A stretch of DNA of 64,000 nt, taken from assembly GCA_965153455.1 (NCBI GenBank), contig OZ234495.1:21820875-21884874 (forward strand), in the 5' to 3' direction. Positions 1-12,900 of the stretch are shown one piece after another. A program made the position numbers and the translations under genes. The notes beneath the pieces are model-generated. The model did no database searches. It had not been told where the DNA came from and worked only from the letters and a program-made list of their open reading frames with translations. Source of the stretch: Sphagnum compactum. Lineage: Eukaryota > Bryophyta > Sphagnopsida > Sphagnales. Position 1 is the first letter of the stretch. Each line of letters begins with the position of its first letter.

Positions 1-1250
1 AAACATTGAGGTGGGTTTTTTCTCTTTTCATTGGTTCACCTTTCCTTTATATTTCAAAAATTTCTCCCCTTTTTTTCTCTCTTTTTCCTTCTTCTTTTCC
101 TATTTTGTTCTTTCTTTGTTCTCCTTTTCTTTCATCATCATCTTTTCTCTTCCATTGTTGTTCTAACCTTTTTTTCATCATTTTTTTCCCCTTCCCCCCC
201 CCCTTTTTTCTTTTTTACTGTTATGGCTATTTTTTATCTTCTTCTCTTTTCTTGGTGCTGTAGTTTTTTTCTTATTATTTTTTCTTTTTTGTTGTTAATT
301 CAATTTTTTTCATTCTTTTTTTTCTTTTCTTCTATTGTTACAACTTTTTAATCATCATCTCCTTTTTTTATTTTCCTTCAAGCATTTTCTTTTTTTTCAT
401 CATATCGTTGTGCTTGCTACCATTCCGTGTTGCATCATCACTTAATTATGCACATCACACCATGTATGCCTCTACTTTTTTCTTTGTCTTTTGTGTTTTG
501 GTTTGTGAAACACAAGTAGAAACAAAAAGAAAAAGTAAGAAAAAGACAGAAGAATAAAAGAGAAAGAAATTAAAATTAAAAAAAGATGAAAAGAAAAAAA
601 AAATTAAAGACAAAGATTTTTTTGTAAGTTTGTAATAGTTTCTCTATTCTTTAAATTCCAAAAGAAGAATTTTTTTTCTTTTACTTCTTTATGTTTTTTT
701 TTAATTCAAAAAGAATTTATTTTAGTTTTTGTTTCCTTTCAAAAAAAATTCCTTTTTTTTTTATTTAAAGAATAAGAAGATTATTTGGGTTCTTTTGTCT
801 TATTTTCCCCAATTTTTCTGTTTTTTTAAATGCTAGAAGATTTTTCTTTTCTTTTCTTATGTTTGTCCTAAATTTTATTTTATTTTCCCCCTTATTTTTC
901 CATTTTTTTGGTTTTTAAAATTCCAAAAGATGAATTTTTTTCCAATTTTTTTTCTTCTTTTATGTTTGTCCTAAATATTCTTTCCCCTCTATTTTCCCAT
1001 TTTTTTGGTCTTTAAAATTCCAAAAGATGAATTTTTTTTTCTTTTTAAATGTTGGAAGATTTTTTTAAATAATATTTTTTCCTAAATATCCCCCCCCCCT
1101 TATTTTTCCATTTTTTCTCATCTTTAAAATTCCAAAAAATGAAGTTTGTTTTTCTATTTTCTTTATTTCCTATTTTCAAATTTTTCCCCAATTTTTTCTT
1201 TTTTTCTAAAATCTTGTAGATGATATATGTTCATACCCATGTAAAATTTG
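1..1250. repeat. Pyrimidine-rich low-complexity tract
   Basis: The + strand from 1 to about 480 is almost entirely T and C, a purine-rich block follows at about 505-620, and T-rich sequence with short C runs continues to about 1,250. The phrase AAATTCCAAAAGATGAATTTTT recurs in part at about 655, 917 and 1,017, so the tract has an irregular internal repeat. Open frames here are only stop-free because of the composition, and I call no gene. Confidence 0.8.
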
Positions 1251-2429
1251 GGTTTGGTTTACATTTTTCAAACTCGAATATTAATGTGTATCATGTGTTT
1301 GATGTAGTCTTTGAGTAACTATGAAATACCAATTTGTAACCAATGCCATTCAACTCCAATTGTATCACTATTAACTTTACACTCGTCAACATGCTACTAA
1401 AATGGTTCTTATCGATGAACACATGACATGGTGGCTAATGAAAATAGTTTTAGAAAGGGGTCTCTTGAGGTTAGAAAGTAGCATGTATATGTTACTTAAG
1501 TTTCTTTGACATAAACAATGGCATGGAGTTCATGTTTTCTAATTTTGGGACATTTTTAAAAGTTTTGATAAATGTGATATTTTGCATCAATACATCAAAT
1601 TTTGTCTTATTGCAATTGTAACCTCATGTTTGTATGTTTGCATGCCTTGAATGTGAGCATTGCATTAATACTTTGTAAAAACATTTCCTAAAAATACAAG
1701 TTTGAAACATATTGCAATGTTGCATCATCATTGCACTAAAAGAACTTCAAAAACATAATGTTCAATGTGAAATACTTGCATAAGGGTCACAAAATAAACA
1801 TTAGTTTTGTTAGAATGATTTTGCAATACCCACCTTTGAAGCATAAAATGCCACTTCATGTTTTTGAATGGTTTGTGCAATACCCAAATGTTGAATATAA
1901 AATATGCATGTTCAATGAAAAAAAAATGATGATGATAAAAAAAAAGGAAATTAAAAAAATGTGATAAATTATAATTTTTAAAAAATTAGAACAAGAAATA
2001 TATATATATAGAAGGATAAAAAGTAAAAGAATTTAGAAAAATAAGAATTTAGAAGAAAAAAAAGATATTAAAAAATATCTTTGAAAAAAAATCCAAAAGG
2101 GAAAAAAAAAATGCTTGCATTTTTTGTCACAAAATATTCAATAATTATTGAGGTGTATTGTATTTGAAATGACATTGTTTTCATATGTGGGTATTTTATT
2201 TTGTGATTAGATTTTCAACTATTTTAACTCTAACAATAACTACCAAAATATGCAAATACTTACGTGTGGGTCATACAAGCTGATTGAATGTGTTATACCT
2301 GTATTCAGAGTTATTGCTTATTGATATCAAAGGGTCAAATATGATTAAAATGGTTGTTAAATCATATAGTGCAATACCTTCATATTTGGTGTATCATACA
2401 TTGGCAGACATTAACATTGTGTAAATGAT
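1251..2429. other. AT-rich intergenic sequence, nothing recognised
   Basis: No coding pattern, RNA gene or repeat with clear borders was seen. The only ORF of note (68 codons at 1,758-1,964) ends in a low-complexity lysine- and methionine-rich tail and has no recognisable motif. Confidence 0.5.
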
Positions 2430-2575
2430 AAGTAGGTAGGTGAGTAGGTGGGTGGAAAGGTAAATAAATAAATAAATAGGTGAATAAGTAGGTGAGTGGG
2501 TGGGTGGGTAGGTATGTAAATAGGTATGTAGGTAGGTTGGTGGTTAGGCAAGTAGGTATGTATACAAATAAAAAA
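2430..2575 (+). repeat. Degenerate TAGG-type (GTAGGTGAGTAG) array
   Basis: About 145 bp of irregular GTAGG, GTGGG and AAATA tetramer units. The same tetramer recurs at 10,748-10,905, 18,425-18,595, 48,772-48,840 and 49,184-49,202, on either strand. Confidence 0.8.
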
Positions 2576-2639
2576 AGTTAGGTCAATAATGTAATTAGGT
2601 CAATAAGGTAGCCAAAAAGTTTTGTTAAAAGATTTTGTC

Positions 2640-3440
2640 AAAAAAATAATCTTTAGGTTAATTCAAAAATATATAAATTTTTTGTCCAAAAGTAAAGGTT
2701 TTGCCAATAAGTATAAGTTTAACCATGAAGAAATAGAAGTTTTCCAAAAGACAAAAACTTAACTAAGAATATATATAGGTTTTGCCAATAGGTAGAAGTA
2801 TAGCTATGAAGAGATGAAAGTTTTGCCAAAAGGTATAGGTTTAGCCATGAATAATTAGAATTTTTTCCAATTTGTAAAAGCTTAACCAAGAAGAGATAGA
2901 GGTTTTACTAAAGAGGCCAAAAAAAATAAAGTTTTGCAAAGAGGTAAAGGTTTAGCTAGGAAGAGTTTAAAGTTTTTCCAAGTGGTAGAGGTTTAACTAA
3001 GAAAAGATAGAGGTTTTAGTGAAAGGTAAAACTTTAGCTAGAAAAATGTTAAAGTTTTGCTAAAAGGTAAAAGTTTAATAAAAAATAGTTAGAACTTTCA
3101 CCAACATGTAGTGGTTTATCCATGAAGAAATGAAGGTTTTGTTAAGGGATATAGGTTTAACTAAGAAAAGTTAATTTTTTTGCCAAAAGGTAGAGGTTTA
3201 ACCAAATATATATGTAGTTTTTGTTGAAAAATAAAAGTATTACCATGAAGAGATAAAAGTTTTGCTAAGAGATAAAGGTTTAACTAAGAAGTTATAAAGA
3301 TTTTGTCAACATGTAGAAATTTAGCCATGAAGAAATGAAGGTATTGTTAAAAGATATAAGTTTAACCAAAAAAAATTAGTAGTGCTAAAAGGCAAAGGTT
3401 TAGCCAAGAAAGAGGTTTAGCCATGAAAAATTAGAGGGTA
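2640..3440 (+). repeat. Minisatellite, about 41-bp unit
   Basis: Roughly 800 bp of imperfect tandem repeats. Each unit alternates a phrase like GGTTTAGCCATGAAGAGAT with one like AGTTTTGCCAAAAGGTA. The distance between successive phrases is about 41 bp, giving around 18-20 units. The units are diverged by substitutions and small indels, so this is an old array. It is not a CRISPR: there are no unique spacers between perfect repeats. Confidence 0.85.
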
Positions 3441-6400
3441 AGTAGGTAAGGGTTTAGTAGGTCAAGCCAAGATGTAGGTCAATAGTGTAACTAAGTCAGT
3501 GGGGTAGCTAAGGAATTAAAGTGAATTAAGGTAATGTGGTTAGGGTTGGGAAAAAAACACCCAAAAAATAAAAAGGGTCAAAGGTCAACAACCCAAAAAG
3601 GTTGATTGTGGTACAATGTTCGGTTAACATAAGGTCAGGAACCAGATGAAAAAATGTAACCCATCCTATGGACAAAACAACCAACTACTACACTAATGGG
3701 TGTTGGTTCATTTTGGCCAATATATATTTGATATTGAGACAAATATACAATTGGTACAAGGTCAATATTATTTCAAGTCCTAACATCCAAACTAGGCTAT
3801 TATAAGTATAAAGTTGGTATTGCCTCAACTCATACCAAATTGGTAGGTTCTAGTGTTGGTTGATTTTCACTTTTTAATGAGAACTATTGATTCGGTTAAT
3901 TTTGGTTATTAGCCTAGTTTTAAAAAACTAGATTAATTTTAATTTTAATTTTTTTAAAAAATTAAAAAAATTCTCGGGGTTTCAAAAAATTTGAAAACAA
4001 ATCCCATGTCCAGTTCTCACATTGTTGATTATCACAAATTTGTTAAGTGACAATTTTCAAAGGTGATTCCCACAACTCAATTATTACAAGAAATTAACTT
4101 ATAAATTTCATCTTTTTTTGCTGTAATTCATAAAAGTTAAAATACTCAATAACATTAACCAAAAAAGGATGCAACTTCATCCTTAACCCTAATTTTTAAA
4201 AAAAATATTTTAAACTTAAAACCTAGATTAATAGGTGTTACTAACCACCTTACACCTTAGATGTTAACATAGACTCGTATTATTAAGAGTTGTAATTATG
4301 TATGTCCTAATATTTAAGAAGGTTTTCATTTTTTTAACATTAGATACCTTGGGTGGTTTTGATAAGTTCATTTTTCAACCCAAGGAGAATTGACGGATCA
4401 ATTTTCACTCAAGGTATCACCATTTATGATACTTGTCAATTTTCAAGGTGAAAACCATCTTATAAACCTAACCAATTTTCATTTCATTTTTTAGAACCAC
4501 CCAACACCAAAGGTCCATTACTACCAATGTTGAGAGTAGATATCGTGCACATGCTTAATACCAAACCAACATTAATCCTTAGTCTTTAACCTACATGTAT
4601 TTTAAGAATATGTTTTAATTATGTGCATAATGGTCAAAACAATTGCCTACATGATTTCACAATTGATTCATAGATAGCAAAATAGCTTGGGGCTAATAAA
4701 AAATCACATTGGGAGTTACATTCTATCAGTGATCAATGAAGATCCCCATTTGATCTAGTCCTCGAGAGCCTTTTTGTTTCACTATGTTTGCAACGGTTGT
4801 TCCTCACCAATCTTGTCCCATGATAACCTTTTTGGTTCAATGTTTTCCCGATGGTAATTCCCTATTATGGGGAACCACCATTGGGAATGCAATGAACCAA
4901 AAAGGCTTTAGTTAGTAATATATATCTTCCTCTTTACACATTTTGCCACTGGGAGGATTATGGGTGTAAAAGGGTACAATGTTTGGAATTTTTGGCCATG
5001 GTGTGAGACCCTAGAAATGGGTATTGCAATGCTAGTGCAACACCACCAATGTAGGTATTGCAAAATCCTTCCCCCAAAATATCATAAGGCATGGGATGTT
5101 CAAAGTAATCAATTTCATCCACCATCCTTTGTCCAAATTAACTTTCGAATGTGATTAAAAAGAATAATTTCATATTTGGTATATAGCTAGATTTGACTAA
5201 ATCTTTCTAAGGTTGATAGCCACTTGTTATAATTAAAGAGAAATATTAATATATGAATATCATGCTTCATATTAATTCTTCCTTTAATAAAAATTAATAT
5301 TATAGTAACCTAGCAATTTGGTACTAATTTAATTTTGAGAAAAAAATTCAAGAAAGAAAGAAAAAATTCATCAAGTCCAAGAAGTGCAAATTCAAGATTT
5401 TTAAAATTTTGATAAATGTGTAATTAACAAGTAAAAAATACATCTTAATAATTTCTTAATGATTATGCAAAAATCTTATGGGTAAAATCATAATTAAAGG
5501 AGCCACCCAAATGAGTGGACTACGGTCTTGTATGTTTGAAATAACACAAGTTGGGAAACATAATGGTTTGGATTGTCATAATGGTTTTGGGATTATTTTC
5601 CATTAATTGCAAAGTTTACATACTCAAAGCTTGACACAAATCAAAAATGTTTTTACATGTTCAAAGCACTCAAACCTCGAAAATGAATAATCTTTGTTTT
5701 TTTCAAATGTTTTTTTTTCTACCAAATGTTCACCATTCCTTCTAAAATTTGAAGAAGATGTTAACATTGATGATTAAAAGGGCAAAAAAACTTGAACTGA
5801 TGAAAATTATTTTCATAACCCATTTGAGCACATTTGGTTCAGAAGTGCTTTTGGGCCAAAACAAGATCACAAGAGCCACAAGTGTTACTTTACATTAGTC
5901 ATGCATGTCCTTTTTCCCCAAAATAGCTTTTTCATACTTGAATGAATTTTTGAATGATTTATTTTGCAACTTGTTAGGAAAAATGATTAAAATTGCCCTA
6001 ATAAGTCAAAAAAAAATTTAAATCATTTTTGAATAAATATGAATTTGTAGAAATGTACAAATTCATTGAAAATTTATGTTTCATTTTGAAAAATGATGAT
6101 AATTTGAAATCATACCAAAAAAATTTAATTTCTTAAAGTTGAATTTAACATAATATAAACAAATTTTTTTAATACATCATGTACATTATACCCTATTTAT
6201 ATGTGGTAAAGCACACTTGAAGTTTTGAAATTCTAAATTTTCAAATGTACAAACTTTGAATTTTCAAAGTTTTAGAATTCCACATTTTTGAAATTGTGAG
6301 TGCTTTTCTAGTGTGTTTAATAGGTTATTATTATTTCATTTTTTTACCATCTACTTATTCTTATTATATGAGTCCTTTGAAAGTCCTTTGTAAAATGTCC

Positions 6401-8559
6401 TTTTTTAATGATAGATTTTTTCACTTTCAAAAGTCTTTAATTAAACCAAAATTTAAAATTGGATCAAATGGATTTTTAATTTGAGTTTCTTGACATTTAT
6501 GTGTGTTAAAAAGGAATAATGTGCCATGATTATCACGGTTTCAAATGGCAAAAAAAAATCTCTAGTGTTTTATGACATAATTTAACATCCGATGCCTTTT
6601 GTGGCTCCTTGGATTATGTTTTGACCCTTTTGACCCTTAAAAGTATGGATTTTGAAAATGTGGCTTTAACAAAAGTTGTTCATATATATATATGTGATAG
6701 AAGGCATGAATGCATAATCTACATGATATAAAATCAATTTGTAGTCAAAATGTATTTATATAAAATGTAATGTTAAATGAGATATCCAAAATACAAAATT
6801 TTAAGTTATAAACCAACGCAGAAATGAGACATGTCATGTGCAGTCCTTGGAAACGGAATTTTACCTTGATGTCCTTGGCTCCTTTGACCATGATTTCACC
6901 CTCATGAAAAAATACATTACATCTTTAGCATCAAAGTGCCAAACATGTTAAGCCACTTCGGTAACATGGATTGGATTGTGGCGTTTTATTAGTGCTTCAT
7001 CACCCATATTTTTTTGGGCTATTACTAAATTAATATTTTCCAGAATTGGTCATGAAGATGAATGTTAGGGGATAGGAAAATTGATTAAAACTAGATAGGT
7101 AAATAGTTTTCAATATTGATTTAAATTGGAACATGGTGTAAAATTTTTGAATTTATTTTTTTAAATGGAGTTTTGGATGGAAATGGGGCAACATTCCCTC
7201 TCCTCCTTGTTTTGTTTGTGAATGATTTTTTTTGGCAAGCTTGTGTGTTTAGAGGAGTACTTATTTTATATAGCAACATATGTAGAGGTTATGGTGAAGA
7301 AAACTAATATGAACTAAGGAATTTAATAACGAAAACTTGTTAGTACCTATAGGTAGAGGACTTGTTAGGAGTATTAATAATTGAGTTATTAATAGATTTG
7401 AAAGAATTTAGTGAAAAACATCATTTTGATACTTGTTTTGATATTAATTAGATATAATTAGAATTAATAATTACCATTTGGCAACCATCCTTAGGAATTG
7501 AATATTTTGGGGGAATTTTTATAATCATTTTTGTTGTTTTTTGTTCAAGATTCAAAGATGTTATGTGTGAATTCATGTTCTAACTATTTTTTATAAAACA
7601 TAGGAACCATATTTGGTTGTTGTTTATAAAAATTGTTGAATAAATTTGTGAATCAAGGTTATGATTTGAATTATAAACAATAATGTTTATGAGGAATTCA
7701 ATGTGCAACTAGTTGACTGAATTGGTTTAGGAATACACTTCATGGAATATGTTTAGACTTGTAACCAAAAGTCTATAGAGACAATTGGAACAAATAAGTG
7801 ATCAAAAAACACAAGGTTCAAAAGCCATGTAAGTGGAAAACAACAAAAGAGAAGTTGCAAGCACCCTTGGAAATGTGCATTGAAGTACTCCTATTATACG
7901 AAAATATGAAACAAGACTTGTTAAAGATCAGGGATCTTCTATATCAAACAATTAGTAGCCTACGATGCAATCAACGGGCATCAAATTGTTGTAACATTAC
8001 CCACATAATAATTCTACAAGGGTAAAAAATAGTATGGCATGAATGCAAATGGAAGGTGAAAAGTTTGTTGAAGTTGTGTTTTAGTAATTTGAGTTTCCAA
8101 GACAACAAAAGTAATCAAATGGTTATAAACTCAATTGAGATAGACACCACAATCAACAGAAAATGTACCTAATGGTTTGGAAGTCTTACTAGAAGAAAAA
8201 AAAGTAAGGAGGATGAAAGTTCCTTCTTGACTAGTTGGTAGTCTGGAATATTTTCAAGGTGAACCACATGTTTAATGGTATTGAATGAACGAAGATGAAT
8301 TGGATGATGTGGACATGGTAGTAGGAATGCCAAAGGTGCATGTTCTTAACATTAAAGCTTATTTAGTGAATCCACTAATGCAGACTATGCAATAGCCACT
8401 AATTGGGTTAGTGCAAATGATTGCTTGACCAAGACAGTTACCACAAGGAAAGTTAAGCCCAATGGTAAGAATGCAAGTTATTTCTCACGTTGGTTTTAGT
8501 GATCTTGGACTTTTATATTGGACTTCAAGTGGTGTTTACAACCACATTTTTGAGAACAT
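3441..8559. other. AT-rich intergenic sequence, no gene recognised
   Basis: Five kilobases without a supportable gene. A stretch at about 4,020-4,100 (CACAAATTTG then TTTTCAAAGGTG) resembles 22,850-22,925, so a low-level dispersed repeat is likely. Short ORFs at 4,960-5,154 and 7,798-8,025 have no recognised motif. Confidence 0.5.
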
Positions 8560-8720
8560 TCCAATTAGGGTCTATTCCAAAATCGATTAGAACACATAAT
8601 TTGGAATGATGTACCTTTTGCAAAAAGGAAGGACAATTTTTATGGACTTGTCCATTCCTATCAAATAATTTGTGACATATGATAACAAACAACTTAAAAG
8701 AACAATTTACCATTCAGGCA
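8560..8720 (+). pseudogene. Possible zinc-knuckle fragment of a retroelement Gag
   Basis: Reading the + strand near 8,600-8,665, the translation contains CTFCKKEGQFLWTCPFL. This resembles the CX2CX4HX4C zinc knuckle of retroelement Gag proteins, with the expected His apparently replaced by Gln. No protease, integrase or reverse transcriptase could be traced beside it, and the frame is interrupted on both sides. It may be a Gag remnant or a chance match. Confidence 0.25.
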
Positions 8721-9549
8721 GTCATGCATGATGAACGACTAATAATAAAAGTATTAGAATTAAAACATGTTAACAAGGTGGCTATTCAACAATTTTTTCA
8801 ACTTGAGAAAGTTGTTTACTTTAACTACGTTGCACCATGGGTAGGTGGTAGACCAACCATTTGTCCATAGGAATTGGTGTAAATCTGAAACCAGTATTTT
8901 CACAATTTGATGCCCAAACAACTTGATCAATACTTGCCAGATCTTTGTACATTGTATAGAATACTCAAACCAACGAAATAAGAAGGTTAAGAATTGGATC
9001 AAATTCATAACATTTCTAACATTTATCTTTAACACTTTCATAACACTTTCAAAATTGAACTTAGAAAGGTTCATATGTTTGCCTTTTTATATTTTTTAGT
9101 AAAGATGATGATATATAAAACAAAAGGAACATATATCAATAAATACAATTTAAAAGAATAGATTGCATTAGACATTCAACATTTTTCTCTTCAATATTTT
9201 CATCCAAGATATCACCTTACAAGACCTCCTTTTAACATTTTTAAAATTGCCAATCCCATCTTACATTTTTTTCTCTTTGGATTTAATTTTCTCTAAACAT
9301 GACACAAAAGCAAACACATGCAACCTTTTATCCCTTTCTTTGTTTTAATAAACTTTTATGGTTTAATTGGATATAGCTTCACATTTTTGATGAAAATCAA
9401 CATTATGAAAAATCGAGCATCTGTCAAAACCAACTACCTTACAACTAAAAATTTTAAAAAAATCATATACAATTATTATGTAACTATCCCTTGGGTATTA
9501 CAGCTATTGTGTAATTATCCCTTATAAATACGGTGTATTAATAAATAAA
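8721..9549. other. AT-rich sequence, nothing recognised
   Basis: Overlapping short ORFs on both strands between 8,760 and 9,074 have no recognisable domain. They look like by-products of composition or of the same decayed element as the neighbouring zinc-knuckle match. Confidence 0.4.
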
Positions 9550-11345
9550 TTACTAGGTCAGAAAATTAATTAGTTATATTATAGTTGCAAGTGAGTTGAA
9601 AATGGGTCTTTTATACGGTATTTTATACCCATCATACATACATATGTAGTCAACCATGTTTTATTTTTTAAAAAGTTGCATTGTAATTACATGTAGCAAC
9701 TACTTTAGAATTGTTATAAATGAGCCATTAGAGCGACAAATATGTTGCAACTAGTGTACAATGTACATACATGCAATCATGTCACATGTCCACATTTCCA
9801 CCACCCACTATGGGATACATTTGCAATTAGTTTTTGACTATGATTCCCATTAATACAATTAGTGCAATCACTAGTGCACCATTACTAAAGTACTACTGTT
9901 CAACTATGTTATGATTATATAATACAACTATTTATAACTTAATAATGATACATATTCATCAATTACTTATATCTCTATCATATGTGCTTCATTTTGAATG
10001 ATTTAAAATGTTATGGGAGCTTTATTTCAAGCTCTAGAAATCATCTTTGAAGTGCAAAGGGAAAGAAATATTGGAAAAATAATAAGAAGAAAAATAAGCA
10101 TTTTAATTTAGCAAATGCGTTTTTTTTTGGGGACCCCTCTTACTTCAAACCTCATAACTTTTTTTATTTCTTATCCATTTTAAACGATTTAAAGTGTTAT
10201 AGGAATGCCACTTGAAGTTCTACAAATTATGTTTGAACTTTGATAACAACATAACAACATACAAGGAATTTTTTTTGTTTTTGGGAACATGCCTTTGTAA
10301 TGTTTAGTGGTTTGATTTTTTGAGTTTTTGACCCCTTCTACTTTGGGTTGCCATAACTTTTTCAATTCTATTTCGTTTTTGATGATTTTTAGTGCAAGAG
10401 ATGCATTAATAAAAGGGGTTTGAATTTTGTTTGGACACTAGAAACAATGGAGCCCTCCCCTTGGATTTGGCATGCTTTGAGCGCTTAAATGTTCGATCGT
10501 TGGCTAGTTTACCCTATAGTTGTAACTTAATTGCACCTCAATTTACAACTAAGGAATAACTAAAAGAGGTAACCCATATGTTTTTTTTTTGAATCCTATG
10601 TTACAAATTATATAAAGAAAATTTTTTCTTTTATGTTTTCACATTAAAATACATGTGCCATTTTGGGATGAACTCAAAAAAATTAATCAAATGCAAAATT
10701 AAAAAAATATTCATGGCTATTCTTTAATTCATTTAGTCTTGTGTTTTCCTACCTACTTACCTACCTAGGTAAGTAAGTAGGTCCTATTTTTTTACCTACC
10801 TTTGTAGGTAGGTAATAGGTAGGTCTTAAATAATATGTAGGTATGTAGGTTGTAAGACCTACTAACTTACCTACCTATGTTTATATACAACCTACCTAGC
10901 TACTAAAATAACTATTTATATATTTTATTTCAAAATATAATTAATATGTCACGTGGTATTTTTTGATTGTGTCACGTGTCACATTCTTGAACCATCATTA
11001 ATAATCATAATGGACAGTGGAAATCAATATTTGAAAAAAAATTAATTTTTATGTCCAAAATTTTTCATAATGCCACATGTTAGATTTTATAAATGGATGA
11101 CAATTAATGACATCAACATGACATCATGGATGCAACTATAATGAAGTTGCATAGTAGTTAAAAATGAAATGTTTTTACAAAGTTGCAATTGAATTGTCAT
11201 GAATTGCATTATATATAGAATGAGTTGCTACTCATGCAATTTGTCTGTTAGCACTCATAACATATAAATACAATGAGTTGCAAGTTTCTAATGTAACTCA
11301 AAAATTCAGTTGTAAAGTTAATGACGAATTTTTTTTCTTAGGGGT
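9550..11345. mobile_element. Element B1: non-autonomous DNA-transposon-like unit with TTGCAACT subterminal repeats
   Basis: Both outer thirds (about 9,590-9,900 and 11,110-11,320) are crowded with variants of TTGCAACT and AGTTGCAA. The centre holds a hairpin-rich TAGG/CCTA array. A second unit at 48,340-49,755 has the same plan and shares TGTCACGTGTCACATTCTT (10,973 here, about 49,516 there) and a similar right end (a TGCAACTAAAATTCA-like phrase followed by a T run). Dense short subterminal repeats are typical of CACTA and Mutator-like non-autonomous elements, but I could not define terminal inverted repeats or a target duplication, so the superfamily is left open. No transposase is present. 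Confidence 0.5.
10748..10905. repeat. TAGG/CCTA array forming hairpins
   Basis: CCTA-type tetramers are followed by TAGG-type tetramers on the same strand, so the array folds on itself. The segment 10,752-10,782 is a near-perfect palindrome, and 10,797-10,816 (ACCTACC...GTAGGTAGGT) is another. Confidence 0.8.
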
Positions 11346-12769
11346 CTTTCGCCCAAATATTCTAAACTTCATTTCCTCTCATAAATTATCTTGTTTTTTG
11401 AAAACAATCACATTAAATAGATCCCAACCCTAAGACACTCAAATCCTTAAATTATAGTAACACTTTATTTTTTCAATTTTAACATTCAACATTTTCTCTA
11501 AGTTTCTATTGGCATAATGCATGACCTATCAAACCTGGGAACCTAGATTCTATCATCATGTCCAATCCTCCTTTTATTCAAAAAATGACACATAAAAAAA
11601 TAAGAACCTATTTCCACTTCAACCTTATTTTACTAAACTATCGATCTTTGCATAAGAAAAGCTTTTATATTATTTGTTCAACAAAGAAATGACACACATC
11701 ACACTATCAAGGTAGAAATAAAAAAACACACATAAAAATATTTAGTTATTCAATCATCTTGGTTCACCATGCCTTCATAATTATATATGCATTCCACCTC
11801 CTTCTTGTATTCGTTAATCTCCATAAAAACATTCCTAGCAATGAAATTCACAAGGTTTCCTATTTTAGTCAAGAAAAGAAAACTAGAATAGGAAGCCTTG
11901 TGAATTTCGCCTCCTTTAGGTATGGTTGTTGAAGCACACTCCACACACACCATTGGTCCTCTATGTAATCTTTCCTTATTAACCCTAAACCATGTGACCA
12001 TATCAAAGAGACAATGAGTCCATTTCTAACAAGTAAAATTGTGAGACAACTAAAACTGACTAGGGCAGGCAGGCTGGTGTCTGAACACGTAGGGTAGGGT
12101 TTGCTCGCCGTTTCTACAGGAAGGCCCGATTGTTTATGGTGTTCAAAGAGTAGATGAAGCCCTCCTCTTGGCGCATCCGTCACGCTAAAAATCGGCAAAA
12201 ACGGATTGGAGGTGAAAAAATTATGACCCCCGAAATAAGGAGGATCGTTTCTACAAAAAATTCTGGATCGAACAAGTCACAGCCTATTTCTGAACCCTCA
12301 AAAAATCCTTTAATTTTGCTCTGTTGCCTTTAGAGGTCCAAGATGATTTGTAGAGCTTAAGATGGCGATTTCAGAGCAATTTAAATCGCTCAATTTGAAT
12401 GAAAAATGAGAAAGTTATGCACTGATGAAGTAGAGGGGTCAAAATGAAGAAAAATGAAAAAAACCGTACAAGTTTAACTTATGTCAGCCACTGATTCTAC
12501 ATCTGTCTTGTTTGATCTTGTTCCAGAGTTTGGTCCACACTCAGCTATATCTCCTTGCAAAGCTTTACTCTGGTAGTGCCTCGGCCATACTGCTACATAA
12601 AAACCATGTCCTAGGTGGGAAACACACCTCCTAGCTAGAAAGGCAACCAGACACATGCGAAGAAGCTAGGAATAGCATAATTGCTTTCTGGACAAGTGGC
12701 TTTCCAGAAAGTGTATTCATAATACATTTAAAATATGTGTCCAACAGATTCAACGCACTTAATCACATG
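11346..12769. other. Unrecognised segment with short minus-strand ORFs
   Basis: Base composition becomes less AT-rich from about 11,900, and three short minus-strand ORFs occur (11,750-12,001, 11,869-12,198, 12,474-12,656). I recognise none of them, they overlap in different frames, and none has a conserved motif. The part from 12,200 to 12,430 is non-coding. This may be a left portion of element A1 or an unrelated repeat. Confidence 0.4.
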
Positions 12770-12900
12770 TTGAGCTGGTTACACTTGTTTTACAAATGTG
12801 GCTTCTTAAGCAGGTTAAGCGTGTTAAGCCTGTTACACTTGTTATGCACATAATGATTGTTAAGCTAACAAGTCAAGCTTGTTAAGCTTGTTAATCGCAC
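12770..12900 (+). repeat. GTTAAGC/GCTTGTTA short-repeat array at the 5' end of A1
   Basis: Units such as GTTAAGC, GTTACACTTGTT and AAGCTTGTTAA recur irregularly in about 130 bp and include self-complementary stretches. It sits where A3 and A4 carry ACATGTACAAC arrays, so the position is shared although the unit sequence differs. Confidence 0.6.

Noticed and set aside
6-351. Two overlapping ORFs of 85 and 106 codons at the window start
   Set aside because: They lie in a T/C tract that encodes mostly Phe, Leu and Ser. The frames are open because of composition only.
11750-12198. Overlapping minus-strand ORFs of 83 and 109 codons
   Set aside because: Two different frames over the same bases, neither recognisable, no homologous copy in the window to test conservation.
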